This document shows positions 1 through 8,118 of a stretch of 18,232 nucleotides of DNA, one piece after another. A model generated the notes under the pieces. It was not told where the DNA came from and made no database searches. It saw only the letters and a list, made by a program, of their open reading frames with translations. Made by a program: the position numbers and the translations under genes. Within the stretch, counting starts at the first letter, position 1. Each line of letters starts with the position of its first letter. The stretch is taken from the NCBI GenBank assembly GCA_040394475.1, contig JBEBSD010000104.1, forward strand, positions 1-18,232, in the 5' to 3' direction. This stretch comes from JBEBSD01 sp040394475 (lineage in GTDB: Bacteria > Bacteroidota > Bacteroidia > Cytophagales > Spirosomataceae).

Positions 1-34
1 CTAATGCCTAACACCTAAAACCTAACACCTAATC
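1..34. repeat. Degenerate heptamer repeat, CCTAAnn
   Basis: Read in sevens from position 7 the sequence is CCTAACA, CCTAAAA, CCTAACA, CCTAATC. Bases 1-6 fit the end of a fifth copy ending in TAATG. The array ends seven bases before the amidohydrolase start codon and probably extends left out of the window. It forms no stem and contains no -7 promoter element, so I read it as an intergenic short tandem repeat rather than a regulatory site. It resembles in style the second heptamer array at the right edge, though the unit sequence is different. Confidence 0.6.
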
Positions 35-41
35 CAATACT

Positions 42-1403
42 ATGAGACCAATCCTGATTCTTTTCATGTTTATGGTGGTTAGCACGGTTTTTTCCCAGGA
101 ACCTATTCGCAACGACAACCGTGAGATCGTGTTTGCTTCGGTAAATGTAATTCCGATGCACACTCCGGAAGTACTAACCAATCAGACCGTTGTTGTAAAA
201 AACGGGATCATTACGGCTATGGGTACTACGGGTACCGTAAAACATGCGAACGATGCCCTGATCGTAGCGGCAAAGGATAAATACCTCCTGCCCGGCTGGT
301 CGGAAATGCATGCGCATGTACCTCCCGGCGACGACTGGAACGCTATGAAAGAAGTGCTGCTGTTGTACCTGGCCAATGGTATTACGACCATCCGGGGCAT
401 GTTGGGAACTCCTTCGCATCTGGAGCTGCGGGCACAAATCAATTCCGGCGAGATCCTGGGTCCCCATTTCATTACCTCCGGTCCCTCGCTGAGCGGCCAG
501 AGTGTCCGGACCCCCGAGCGGGGGATAGCGATGGTGACGGAACAGAAGCAGGCAGGGTATGATTTTCTGAAGCTGCACCCCGGGCTGACCAAAGCGACCT
601 TCCCCGGCATCGCCCGTACCGCTGATGAAGTAGGGATTCCCATTGCCGGACATGTTTCGTTCAACGTGGGCGTTTGGGCAGCTATTGAGGCCGGATACGC
701 TACCATTGACCATATGGATGGATTTATAGAAGCGCTTACCCCCGGCATTGATACCCTTGCTGCACAGGAAGCCGGCTTTTTCGGAGACCGGATCGCCTAT
801 CGTGCCGATACCACCAAAATCCCGGCACTTATGGAAGCCCTGAAGGCAAAAAACATCCGGGTGGTCCCGACCGAGGCGCTGGCCGAACGCTGGATGTCAC
901 CGGACGGTGTCGAAAAATTCCAAAATGATCCTGACCTCAAATACATGGATCAGAAGGTGATCGACCAGTGGATAAGAACCAAACAGAATTATAACAGCGG
1001 CCCGCACTTCAACAGAGAACACTCCGAAGCCCTGATCCGGCTCAGGCACCAATTGTTACGGGAATGTGAGCGGTATGGCGTTGAATTACTACTGGGTTCA
1101 GATGCCCCTCAAATTTTCAATGTACCGGGATTCTCCATCCACCATGAATTGCAGTACCTGGTCGACGCAGGCCTGACGCCCTATCAGGCGCTCAAAACCG
1201 GAACAGTCAATGTGGCCGGCTTTCTTGACCGGGAAAAATCCGGAGCCGTTCGGGTCGGGTATGCCGCCGATCTGGTATTGCTGGCTGATAACCCGTTAGA
1301 CCATATTGCTCATACCAGGAAAATAGAAGGCGTTATGATGGGAAAAAACTGGTTGTCGAAAGCATACCTTGACGCGGAACTGCTGAAACTGGAAAAAAGG
1401 TGA
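42..1403 (+). CDS. Secreted metal-dependent amidohydrolase (imidazolonepropionase-like family)
   Basis: A 453-residue hydrolase of the amidohydrolase superfamily. Residues 1-19 form a signal peptide (hydrophobic stretch ending VFSQ), so the enzyme acts in the periplasm or outside. The metal-site residues are all visible: HAH at 90-92, a lysine in FLKLH at 177 that would be carboxylated, His204 (AGHV), His224 (DHMDG) and Asp354 (GSDAP). This set fits the binuclear prolidase/imidazolonepropionase-related group, whose members cleave cyclic or peptide amide bonds. The exact substrate cannot be told from sequence; a Xaa-Pro dipeptidase-like or amide hydrolase role is possible. The C-terminal part (GYAADLVLL) is the usual return to the small beta domain. 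It starts at the first ATG after a heptamer repeat and converges on the hybrid regulator with a 10-base gap. No promoter is visible in the 41 upstream bases. Confidence 0.88.
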   Translation: MRPILILFMFMVVSTVFSQEPIRNDNREIVFASVNVIPMHTPEVLTNQTVVVKNGIITAMGTTGTVKHANDALIVAAKDKYLLPGWSEMHAHVPPGDDWNAMKEVLLLYLANGITTIRGMLGTPSHLELRAQINSGEILGPHFITSGPSLSGQSVRTPERGIAMVTEQKQAGYDFLKLHPGLTKATFPGIARTADEVGIPIAGHVSFNVGVWAAIEAGYATIDHMDGFIEALTPGIDTLAAQEAGFFGDRIAYRADTTKIPALMEALKAKNIRVVPTEALAERWMSPDGVEKFQNDPDLKYMDQKVIDQWIRTKQNYNSGPHFNREHSEALIRLRHQLLRECERYGVELLLGSDAPQIFNVPGFSIHHELQYLVDAGLTPYQALKTGTVNVAGFLDREKSGAVRVGYAADLVLLADNPLDHIAHTRKIEGVMMGKNWLSKAYLDAELLKLEKR

Positions 1404-1413
1404 TCCGCCTGCC

Positions 1414-4400
1414 TCAGAACTTTCCTTCAGTAATGTAATCCGACGGCGTTTTATGATAGACCTCCCGGAAACATTTACTGAAATAGGGCAGATTGTTAAA
1501 ACCAACCCTGTACGCAGTCTCCGTCACCGAAATACCCTGGCTCAGCAATTGAGAGGCTCTTTTCATCCGGTATTGGCGAATCAGCTCAATAATGGACTGG
1601 TTCGTCAATGCTTTTACCTTACGAAGCATCGTAGCGCGATGGATACCCAATTCGTTGGCCAACTCCTCCACTCCAAAAGCAGGATTATCCAGCTGCTGCT
1701 CTAACGTCTGGTAAAACTGCTCCAAAAAAGGATCGGAAACCACTGTCGTTTCTTTATCCGAATGAAATTCCTGAATACGTCCCTGTAACCATTTCCGGTA
1801 TTGCTTCCGTTGCTCATTCAAATTGTAGACGGTCAGGATCAGCTCGTCTGCATGAAATGGTTTCGTCAGGTACTGGTCGGCCCCCTTTTCCAGTCCTTCC
1901 ATCCGGCTGATTTGTGAAGATTTGGCGGTAAGCAGTATAACAGGAATATGCGAGGTCGCCAGATCCGTTTTAAGCTGATGACAAAGCGTCATCCCATCCA
2001 TTACCGGCATCAGTACGTCGCTTATCACAATATCGGGCATGAGCTCCAGCACCCTGGCCCGGCCTTCCTTGCCATTGAAAGCATGCTGGACATGACAGGT
2101 ATCCTTGAGAATATCGATAATCATTTCCGCCAGTTCGAGATTGTCTTCTACCAAAAGTACCGTAGGAAAATCATCCGGCACCCCTTCCGGCTCTTTCACC
2201 ACCGGATTATTGACCGGGGCCGGTAATGCAATCGCTGGATCATGACGTTCATCGCCAACCGGGACAAGCGGCAGGAAAACCATAAAAATGCTCCCCCTGT
2301 TGATTTCGCTGGCAACCGTGATGGTGCCCTGTTGCAGGACTACCAGTTCTTTCACCAGCGAAAGGCCGATACCCGTTCCATTATGAGCAGCGCTATGAAT
2401 CTGGTAAAAACGGTCAAACACCGTATGCTGCTGCTCGGCGGGTATACCTATCCCGTTGTCTTGTACCGTTAACTGAACCCCTCCGGACAAGGCGGTCAGC
2501 CGCACCTGTATCTGCCCGCCCGAATCGGTAAACTTCAACGCATTCGCAACCAGGTTATAGACCACCAGCTTCAGTTTCTCCTTGTCGAACTCATACTGAC
2601 CCGCAATATTTCCGGCATTGAATACAATGGCTACCTCTTTTTCTTCCGCTACCGGCATAAACGAATGCACCAGGTCTTCTACAAAAAGGCGCAGATCGCC
2701 ACAGGAATTCTCCACTTTCATGACTTTGGCGTCCAGTTTGGATAGTTCCAGCAACTGGTTAACCATTTGCAGCAAATGATGGGCGTTTCGCCGGATACCG
2801 CTAATCCTTCTATTGTTTATCCCGACAGCGTCCGGATCGGCAAGCTGCTTTTCGATCTGATCCAGCGGCGTCAGCATCAGGGTGAGCGGTGTCCGGAACT
2901 CATGGGTGATGTTGGAGAAAAAGCGGCTTTTCATTTCATCGATGATCCGCAGGTGCTGGGCTTCTTTCTGACGGGCGTATAAATTCCGCCATCCGTAGAG
3001 CAGTCCGCCGATCAGCAGGGTATAGAATCCGTACGCCCACCAGGTAGCCCACCAAGGAGGAGAAATATGAAAGGTCAGCGTACGAACATGCGGACTCCAC
3101 ACCCCCGATGTATTGGAAACATTCAGCTTCATCGTATACGCGCCCGGACTCAGGTTGGTATAAATTGCTTCCGGACGACTGGTTACGACCCAATCTTCGT
3201 TGATTCCTTCCAGTAAATAGCGGAACTTCATTTTCCCGGGGTTGTTGTATTGCAGCCCGGCAAATCCGACCGTGATAAAGTTCTGGTCAAAAGAAAGGTT
3301 TAAATGCGGCACCTGCTGGATGGCTCCGAAGTCTTCCAGCAATTCATTTTCGGGATCCAGCGATTGGTTGTTGACCTGGATATCGATGACAGCTACCTGG
3401 GGTTCGAAGAGATCTTCCCGGACCAGATCCGGATAAAAAGCCGTAATTCCCTCCAGTCCCCCCAGGACAACCTGGTCATCACTGAGTCTCAGAAAATGAA
3501 AACGATTGAATTCATTTGCCTGCAAACCATCCGACCGCGTGTAGTTTTTAGTAGCAAAGGTAGACCGGTCCATTTTGCACAGTCCCTGGTTGGTCGCTAT
3601 CCAGAGCAGCCCGTTCGAACTGGGAATAGCCGCGTAAATAACATTATTGGGCAATCCGTTCTCTATGGTAAACCAGCGTGATTTCCCCGTTCGTTTATCA
3701 AACAGGCACAATCCGCTTCCGTACGTTCCTACCCATAACAGATTGCTGTCATCAGGATCGGAAAAAACACAAAAAAGCGCCAGGCTGCTAATAGAAGAAG
3801 GATCGTCCGGAGTGGGAAGATGCCGGCGTACTGCTCCCGTTTTCCGGCTTACCTGGAACAATCCCTGAGAGTTGGTAATGATCCACAGGTTGTCGGCATC
3901 GACCACGAACTGCAGCAGCCGCATATAACCGGCCCGGTCGGAGATCAGGCCGGACAAGTCGAGGGAATAAGGAAACTTCACCCACTGTCCGGCAGGCTCA
4001 TCGTACCAGGCGGCCAGTGTGTCGTACAGCGCCCAAACCCTGCCTTCCGGATCAGTTGCCAGGGAAGCGGGCGGCAAAGGTTCCTGGTTCTGAAAGTTGA
4101 TTAAAAAAGGAATCGCATCGAGCTGCCTGCTCGCCGGGTCCCAGCGGTAAAAAGGGGTTGCCCCTGTATTGAACCACACCCGGTTCCGGTGATCCAGCGT
4201 CGCCCGGAAAAAATAAGGCGATGTAGCAGCAGAGATCGGAGGCATCTGCTGCACGGGAATCCCGAGAATCCGGTGAATTAAGTCTGTGTGAAAGTCCTTC
4301 TCGTAGGCCATCGCCGTAAAGGGATAGGCCATCAGGTTAAACTTTAAAACACCTTCCCCGACCGTACCCACCCACAAGACATTGGATCGATCCACGTAGA

Positions 4401-5370
4401 TCCCTTTAATCCCGTAGGTTTCTTTATCACTCAGGAGGAGTTGCAAGCCGCTTTCGGGATGAAACCGGAACATTTTCCCATACTGAACAATATAATCGTT
4501 TCCCTGAAGGTCGGTTGCAAACGTCGTTTCTGTGAATATCTCACCTGTTTCGGGATACCGGAACGACTTCATTTCGCCGGTCACCGGATTAAAAAGTGTT
4601 ACATAGTTCGCGGAAGTAACCAGCAAAGTACCATCCGGACGTTCATGGATGCCGAAAATATTGTTTTCCGGAAGAGAATTAAGAACGCCGGGCTGATGCC
4701 TCAAGTGGAGAAAATGTCCGGTAGCGCGGTCCAGCCGGTCCAATCCGTTGCCGGTAGCCATCCACAGATTCCCTTTCCGGTCTTCCAGGATTCCCCGCAC
4801 CTCATCATGGCTCAGCGAATGCGGGTCTTCCGGCAGGTGCCGGTAGTACGTTGTCTGTTGAGTAGTCAGATCATATGCCGCCAGCCCCTGTCCTTTAAAA
4901 CTAATCCAGAGCGTTTTCCGGGTATCCGGCAAAATAGCATAAGGTCTCCAGGGAAGCGCATTTTTATAATTCGGATTTTCCGAAATATTTTCGATTGTCT
5001 CGTCCAGGGGGTTAAAATAATCGACGGACCCGTCTTCGGCTGTGATCCAGATCCCCCCCGCGGCATCTTCCTTAAGATTGATTACGGCGGTGCTCGAAAG
5101 AGAGGGCTTTTGTCCCGAGCCCGGTTGAAAAACTTTAAAGTTCCGGCCATCGTACCGGCAAAGTCCATCCAGGGTGGCCATCCAGATAAACCCCTGCCGG
5201 TCCTGCAGAATAGACGCAATAAAGGCTTGCGGAAGTCCCTGCTCACTGGTAATATGCTCCGGATTGGGCAATCCCCCCGACTGACCAAACGAAGCAAGGG
5301 GTAGGCTAAGAATAAGAACGAGAAGTGCAGGAACATACAAACAAATCGTCTTCAAATACTGCACGGTCAT
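1414..5370 (-). CDS. Hybrid two-component system sensor/regulator (HTCS), one-component histidine kinase with AraC output
   Basis: A 1318-residue membrane regulator combining a complete two-component pathway. Residues 1-30 are a signal peptide. About 40-650 carry repeated two-component propeller motifs (for example WMATLDGL at 63, WMATGNGL at 203, WVGTYGSGL at 546, WIATNQGL at 590). A Y_Y_Y domain lies at about 700-770, one membrane helix at 774-796, and HisKA with His823 in THEFRTP. The HATPase domain has N-box residues 939-943, DNGIGIP at 971 and GTGIGL at 998. The receiver domain has Glu1075-Asp1076, phospho-acceptor Asp1118, Thr1148 and Lys1170. The C-terminal AraC-type HTH is at about 1225-1315. 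All key residues are present, so it should be active. Family members usually sense oligosaccharides in the periplasm and activate SusCD-type polysaccharide loci. No such locus lies nearby, so its ligand and targets are unknown. The start follows a stretch of 470 bases without a clear gene. Confidence 0.95.
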   Translation of the reverse strand: MTVQYLKTICLYVPALLVLILSLPLASFGQSGGLPNPEHITSEQGLPQAFIASILQDRQGFIWMATLDGLCRYDGRNFKVFQPGSGQKPSLSSTAVINLKEDAAGGIWITAEDGSVDYFNPLDETIENISENPNYKNALPWRPYAILPDTRKTLWISFKGQGLAAYDLTTQQTTYYRHLPEDPHSLSHDEVRGILEDRKGNLWMATGNGLDRLDRATGHFLHLRHQPGVLNSLPENNIFGIHERPDGTLLVTSANYVTLFNPVTGEMKSFRYPETGEIFTETTFATDLQGNDYIVQYGKMFRFHPESGLQLLLSDKETYGIKGIYVDRSNVLWVGTVGEGVLKFNLMAYPFTAMAYEKDFHTDLIHRILGIPVQQMPPISAATSPYFFRATLDHRNRVWFNTGATPFYRWDPASRQLDAIPFLINFQNQEPLPPASLATDPEGRVWALYDTLAAWYDEPAGQWVKFPYSLDLSGLISDRAGYMRLLQFVVDADNLWIITNSQGLFQVSRKTGAVRRHLPTPDDPSSISSLALFCVFSDPDDSNLLWVGTYGSGLCLFDKRTGKSRWFTIENGLPNNVIYAAIPSSNGLLWIATNQGLCKMDRSTFATKNYTRSDGLQANEFNRFHFLRLSDDQVVLGGLEGITAFYPDLVREDLFEPQVAVIDIQVNNQSLDPENELLEDFGAIQQVPHLNLSFDQNFITVGFAGLQYNNPGKMKFRYLLEGINEDWVVTSRPEAIYTNLSPGAYTMKLNVSNTSGVWSPHVRTLTFHISPPWWATWWAYGFYTLLIGGLLYGWRNLYARQKEAQHLRIIDEMKSRFFSNITHEFRTPLTLMLTPLDQIEKQLADPDAVGINNRRISGIRRNAHHLLQMVNQLLELSKLDAKVMKVENSCGDLRLFVEDLVHSFMPVAEEKEVAIVFNAGNIAGQYEFDKEKLKLVVYNLVANALKFTDSGGQIQVRLTALSGGVQLTVQDNGIGIPAEQQHTVFDRFYQIHSAAHNGTGIGLSLVKELVVLQQGTITVASEINRGSIFMVFLPLVPVGDERHDPAIALPAPVNNPVVKEPEGVPDDFPTVLLVEDNLELAEMIIDILKDTCHVQHAFNGKEGRARVLELMPDIVISDVLMPVMDGMTLCHQLKTDLATSHIPVILLTAKSSQISRMEGLEKGADQYLTKPFHADELILTVYNLNEQRKQYRKWLQGRIQEFHSDKETTVVSDPFLEQFYQTLEQQLDNPAFGVEELANELGIHRATMLRKVKALTNQSIIELIRQYRMKRASQLLSQGISVTETAYRVGFNNLPYFSKCFREVYHKTPSDYITEGKF

Positions 5371-5414
5371 TATAAAGTCACGCTTTGGCTATCGCTTCGT
5401 GTGCCAATTTACGC

Positions 5415-5438
5415 ATCCTGTAACAAAATTGACAGGAT
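5415..5438. promoter_or_regulatory. Dyad upstream of the hybrid regulator
   Basis: ATCCTGT and its exact complement ACAGGAT are separated by 10 bases and sit 45-68 bases upstream of the regulator's start codon. Two 7-base half-sites spaced this way could be an operator for an AraC-type or other dimeric regulator, including autoregulation. A near-match to the -7 element on the minus strand (CAATTTTG, one mismatch) lies inside the dyad. This is inference from position and symmetry only. Confidence 0.25.
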
Positions 5439-5567
5439 TTGTAAAAAAAATGACACCCTTCAACCTGCTCCTACCCCTAATATTGCGGGATCATTTGAAT
5501 GTATCAATTATGATAACCGCCTTCCCTCTAAAACCCTATCTACTTAAACTCTCTCATCAAGTCCCGG

Positions 5568-5591
5568 CCGGCCTCACAGCTGGCCGGTTTT
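5568..5591 (+). terminator. GC-rich hairpin followed by four T (weak terminator candidate)
   Basis: CCGGCC at 5568-5573 pairs with GGCCGG at 5582-5587 around an 8-base loop, followed by TTTT. In the plus direction this resembles a short intrinsic terminator, but no plus-strand gene lies upstream. It may end an unannotated plus-strand transcript, or it may be chance in GC-rich sequence. Confidence 0.22.
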
Positions 5592-5843
5592 ATGATCAGG
5601 GCTTCGCCGGGACCCGGTCCATTTCTCCGGCGAACATCTTCAGGATCGGGCGGAAAATTGGCGGACCGACGTTTCCGCCAGTACGAGTCACTGACCAGGA
5701 GGTGCTGCGAGCCGTCCTGCGACAGCTGAGCTAAAAGCAACCGGTATTGGAATAATTTAAGCTTGTCGAAGAATCTATCAACCGTTCGACCGCAGGTTCA
5801 CAGCGTGACGGGTCGTATAGCAGCGTGCGGGGGATCCGCGGCT

Positions 5844-6413
5844 TTACAGCTTCAAAAACTGCAGCACGATCTCCGCGGCCTCCTCCAAGGCTGCAGGAAG
5901 ATCATCATTGAGGAGCACGATGTCAAATTCGTCCTGAAAGCTGAGTTCGTAGCGGACTTTAGCGAGGCGGATACTCATGGTTTCCTCGGTCTCGGTACCC
6001 CGGTCAGCCAGCCGGCGGCAAATCTCTTCTTCACTGGAAACCTTCACAAACACCGAAAGTGCCTGTTCCCCGAACGCTTCTTTCAACTTCAGCCCGCCCT
6101 TTACATCCACGTCGAACAGAACGGTTTTACCATCCATCCATAAACGTTCAATTTCAGAGCGCAGGGTACCGTAGTAATTTCCGGCGTAAACCTCCTCCCA
6201 TTCTACAAATTCCCCGGCTGCAATCCGGTGCCGGAAATCCTCCGGCGTCATAAAGTAGTAATCACGCCCCTGCACTTCATACGCTCTCCGTGCACGTGTA
6301 CACGCAGAGATGGAAAACGATAGCTTATCCTGAAACGTTTCCAGCAGATGGCGTACGATCGTCGTTTTTCCGGATCCGGAAGGGGCTGAGAAGATGATTA
6401 ATTTGCCTTTCAC
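5844..6413 (-). CDS. gmk: Guanylate kinase
   Basis: A 189-residue cytosolic enzyme that phosphorylates GMP to GDP with ATP, an essential step of guanine nucleotide synthesis and recycling. The P-loop is at residues 10-17 (APSGSGKT). The GMP-binding region follows with Arg40 and Arg43 and the GRDYYF stretch near 49-54. The family's EWEEVYAGNYYGT signature is at 71-83. The start is GTG at 6413: an in-frame TAA lies three codons upstream with no other start between, and the P-loop sits only nine residues in, so this start is firm. The length is normal for the family. It is the last gene of the minus-strand block, 60 bases after the anti-sigma-like gene. No clear terminator follows it. Confidence 0.96.
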   Translation of the reverse strand: MKGKLIIFSAPSGSGKTTIVRHLLETFQDKLSFSISACTRARRAYEVQGRDYYFMTPEDFRHRIAAGEFVEWEEVYAGNYYGTLRSEIERLWMDGKTVLFDVDVKGGLKLKEAFGEQALSVFVKVSSEEEICRRLADRGTETEETMSIRLAKVRYELSFQDEFDIVLLNDDLPAALEEAAEIVLQFLKL

Positions 6414-6473
6414 TAAAATTTACTGAGCGTTTTTGGTTACGGTCAACGTAATTAAACAACAAAGACCTACCGG

Positions 6474-6761
6474 TTAAAGCAGATCCAATTTTAGTTTTAT
6501 TGTAGTAATGAGGTTTTCAGGGCAGGATTTACGTTCTATTTTCTGGCAGAGCGAATCTTTGATGCACTTGGCGAGGTGGTATTCATTGATACAGGGCATA
6601 CAAACATCCATATTCTGCCTGAAGTGTTCCTTGTCTGCTTCTGACGCTTCTCCATCCAAAATGGCCTGAATCATTTGCATGCATTGCTCCTGGTGCTCAC
6701 ATGATTCCTTCATTTCACGTTGCCCACCCACTGCCGGCGAATTATTGGATTCTACACTCAT
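6474..6761 (-). CDS. Small anti-sigma-factor-like protein with a partial zinc motif
   Basis: A 95-residue soluble protein 80 bases downstream of an ECF sigma gene, the usual place for a cognate anti-sigma factor. Its composition and layout match small Bacteroidota proteins with a zinc-binding anti-sigma fold: an N-terminal Cys (Cys21) with nearby His, a helix reading ILDGEAS, then a CxxC pair in VCMPC. The canonical ZAS motif is Hx3CxxC. Here the residue four before the first Cys is Asn (codon AAT) in RQNMDVCMPC, while a His lies four residues further upstream (EHF). It has no membrane segment, so any control would be cytosolic. Binding to the upstream sigma factor is inferred from position and family resemblance. 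A second in-frame Met (residue 17) is a possible alternative start. Confidence 0.7.
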   Translation of the reverse strand: MSVESNNSPAVGGQREMKESCEHQEQCMQMIQAILDGEASEADKEHFRQNMDVCMPCINEYHLAKCIKDSLCQKIERKSCPENLITTIKLKLDLL

Positions 6762-6841
6762 CGAATTTTACTATTTTCTTACTGGACTAACTCATTACAT
6801 GCTGATTGATAAACCCCAATCCACACTAAAAAAGTTTCAAA

Positions 6842-7429
6842 TCATGCATTATATCCCATGCTTGATGCATAATTTTTTAGTTTTTCTTTCAATAGGTTTC
6901 TGGCCCGGTGCAACCGCGACCTTACGGTACCGATCGGAATATCCAGGATTTTCGCCATTTCTTCGTAAGTGAACCCTTCAATATCACAAATAATGATAAC
7001 CGTCCGGAAGTCGACAGGGAGTGAATTCAGCGCATTTGCCACTTCATCTCCGATCATATCCTGGACAGTATGGGCACGTAAGTCTACGGTATGCTGCAGA
7101 TCGCCGCCATCTTCGGAATTATAGGTGGTTTCGATTTCCTGGTAATCCACTTTGGCGGGTTCCTTGCTTCGCTTACGATAGTCGTTTATAAAGCTATTTT
7201 TAAGGATCCGGAACAACCAGGCTTTGGCATTTGTTCCCTCTTCAAAAGACGCTATGAAACGAAAGGCCTTCAGGTACGTATCCTGAACCAAATCGTTCGC
7301 ATCGTCTTCATCCATCGTTAAACGGAACGCAAAATTGTACATGGAATCAATATGGGGCATGAATTCCTTGTTGAATATTGCGTATCGTTGGTCGTCTTTT
7401 GATTCTTCCTTTATCTCTTTTTTTGACAT
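6842..7429 (-). CDS. ECF-type RNA polymerase sigma-70 factor
   Basis: A 195-residue alternative sigma factor. Region 2 spans about residues 23-90, with DANDLVQDTYLKAF in the core-binding helix and the WLFRILKN stretch contacting promoter DNA. Region 4 spans about 128-183, with LPVDFRTV, EGFTYEEMAKILDIPIGTV and RSRLHRAR as its helix-turn-helix. The linker is acidic and low in structure, as is normal in the family. I chose ATG 7429 (MSKKEIKEE), where homology would begin; an ATG four codons earlier (7441) cannot be excluded, and the frame stays open to 7507. It is followed by the anti-sigma-like gene. The 181 bases separating it from mreD suggest its own promoter, although I could not find an exact TAnnTTTG there. 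Confidence 0.92.
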   Translation of the reverse strand: MSKKEIKEESKDDQRYAIFNKEFMPHIDSMYNFAFRLTMDEDDANDLVQDTYLKAFRFIASFEEGTNAKAWLFRILKNSFINDYRKRSKEPAKVDYQEIETTYNSEDGGDLQHTVDLRAHTVQDMIGDEVANALNSLPVDFRTVIIICDIEGFTYEEMAKILDIPIGTVRSRLHRARNLLKEKLKNYASSMGYNA

Positions 7430-7610
7430 GGCCACTAACATAGGTCTTTCGGATTTGTAAATTGCACCTATTCCTTTCACCCCAGGCAGCGCTATTCTGA
7501 TCAACAATCGTTCAATCCGATTTACTTCCGAATATTTTCAGACAACTGCCTATTACAAAAGTCAGCAAAAAAGTTGGGCCAAAAAAAAGTTTGCGCCAAA
7601 ATGTCATAAT

Positions 7611-8114
7611 TTACCGCCGATGGAAGGATTGCCACAGGAGAACGGTAAATGTTGTCAGTCCCGTGCTGGCCAGAATACGGACAGCGGTTTGTGCCAACAA
7701 CGTGAAGCTATTCATTTCGATCAGGAACAACGCACTGTGATGCAACAAAATCAGCGGAAAAATAAACTGTACAAACCGTACGAATCCCATTCGGTGCAGG
7801 GTTAATGTTGTTACTTCTTCCCCTTTGGCCAGCACCTGGTACCGGAACCAGAAGCTGCGGCTATACGCGACAAGCACCGTAGCGCCGGCATGCAGGCCGA
7901 GGGTGTTCATGAAGGTGTCGACCAGAATGCCGGCTGCAAAGGCAATCAGCAGGTAAAGTGTTTTATCGGTCTCGGGCGGCAGCACCAGTATTGCCCCGAT
8001 ATACAAAAAACAAAACCCGTACCCCAACAGGGCCACATTCCGCAGCAGCAGGAGCTGTATCGACATACACACCACAAAGCCTGCTACGTAATAGAGTACT
8101 TCTCTCAGGTTCAT
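7611..8114 (-). CDS. mreD: Rod shape-determining protein MreD
   Basis: A 167-residue integral membrane protein with four to five hydrophobic segments (about 8-25, 28-46, 52-75, 105-125 and 135-160). Together with MreC it links the cytoplasmic MreB filament to the cell-wall elongation machinery. Family identity rests on length, hydrophobic layout, the LVDTFMNTLGLHAGATVLVAY stretch near 65-85 typical of Bacteroidota MreD, and its position directly after mreC (4-base gap), so it is co-transcribed. Sequence conservation in this family is low, and the context carries much of the call. The usual next genes in the cluster, a class B PBP (mrdA) and rodA, do not follow; a sigma factor module does. Confidence 0.9.
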   Translation of the reverse strand: MNLREVLYYVAGFVVCMSIQLLLLRNVALLGYGFCFLYIGAILVLPPETDKTLYLLIAFAAGILVDTFMNTLGLHAGATVLVAYSRSFWFRYQVLAKGEEVTTLTLHRMGFVRFVQFIFPLILLHHSALFLIEMNSFTLLAQTAVRILASTGLTTFTVLLWQSFHRR

Positions 8115-8118
8115 TTGT

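Larger units (their letters stand above)
5371..5843. other. 473-base stretch without a convincing gene
   Basis: This lies between the hybrid regulator start and the guanylate kinase stop, and should contain the regulator's promoter. I found no exact TAnnTTTG element on the minus strand. It holds a dyad at 5415-5438 and a GC-rich hairpin at 5568-5587. It also holds a minus-strand frame open from 5797 to the TAG at 5540-5542 (85 codons, no ATG; a TTG at 5740 is the only plausible start). That frame uses codons much like the neighbouring genes, and its product is rich in Arg and Pro with a YWRKRR stretch. I do not recognise it, so I treat it as a possible gene remnant and not as a gene. Confidence 0.5.

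Noticed and set aside
174..748. Two long minus-strand open frames of 179 and 188 codons
   Set aside because: They lie opposite the amidohydrolase gene, whose signal peptide and metal-site residues are clear. Their translations have no recognisable motif.
1384..1435. Possible terminator hairpin in the amidohydrolase/regulator junction
   Set aside because: CTGGAAA and TTTCCTTCAG pair only with gaps, and no T-run follows in either direction.
4441..5304. Plus-strand open frame of 287 codons
   Set aside because: It is antisense to the propeller region of the hybrid regulator, where repeated WxATxxGL motifs show the true frame. It has no domain of its own.
6437..6451. TTACG/CGTAA dyad between the anti-sigma-like gene and gmk
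   Set aside because: Five-base arms are too short to distinguish from chance, and there is no T-run or clear promoter beside it.
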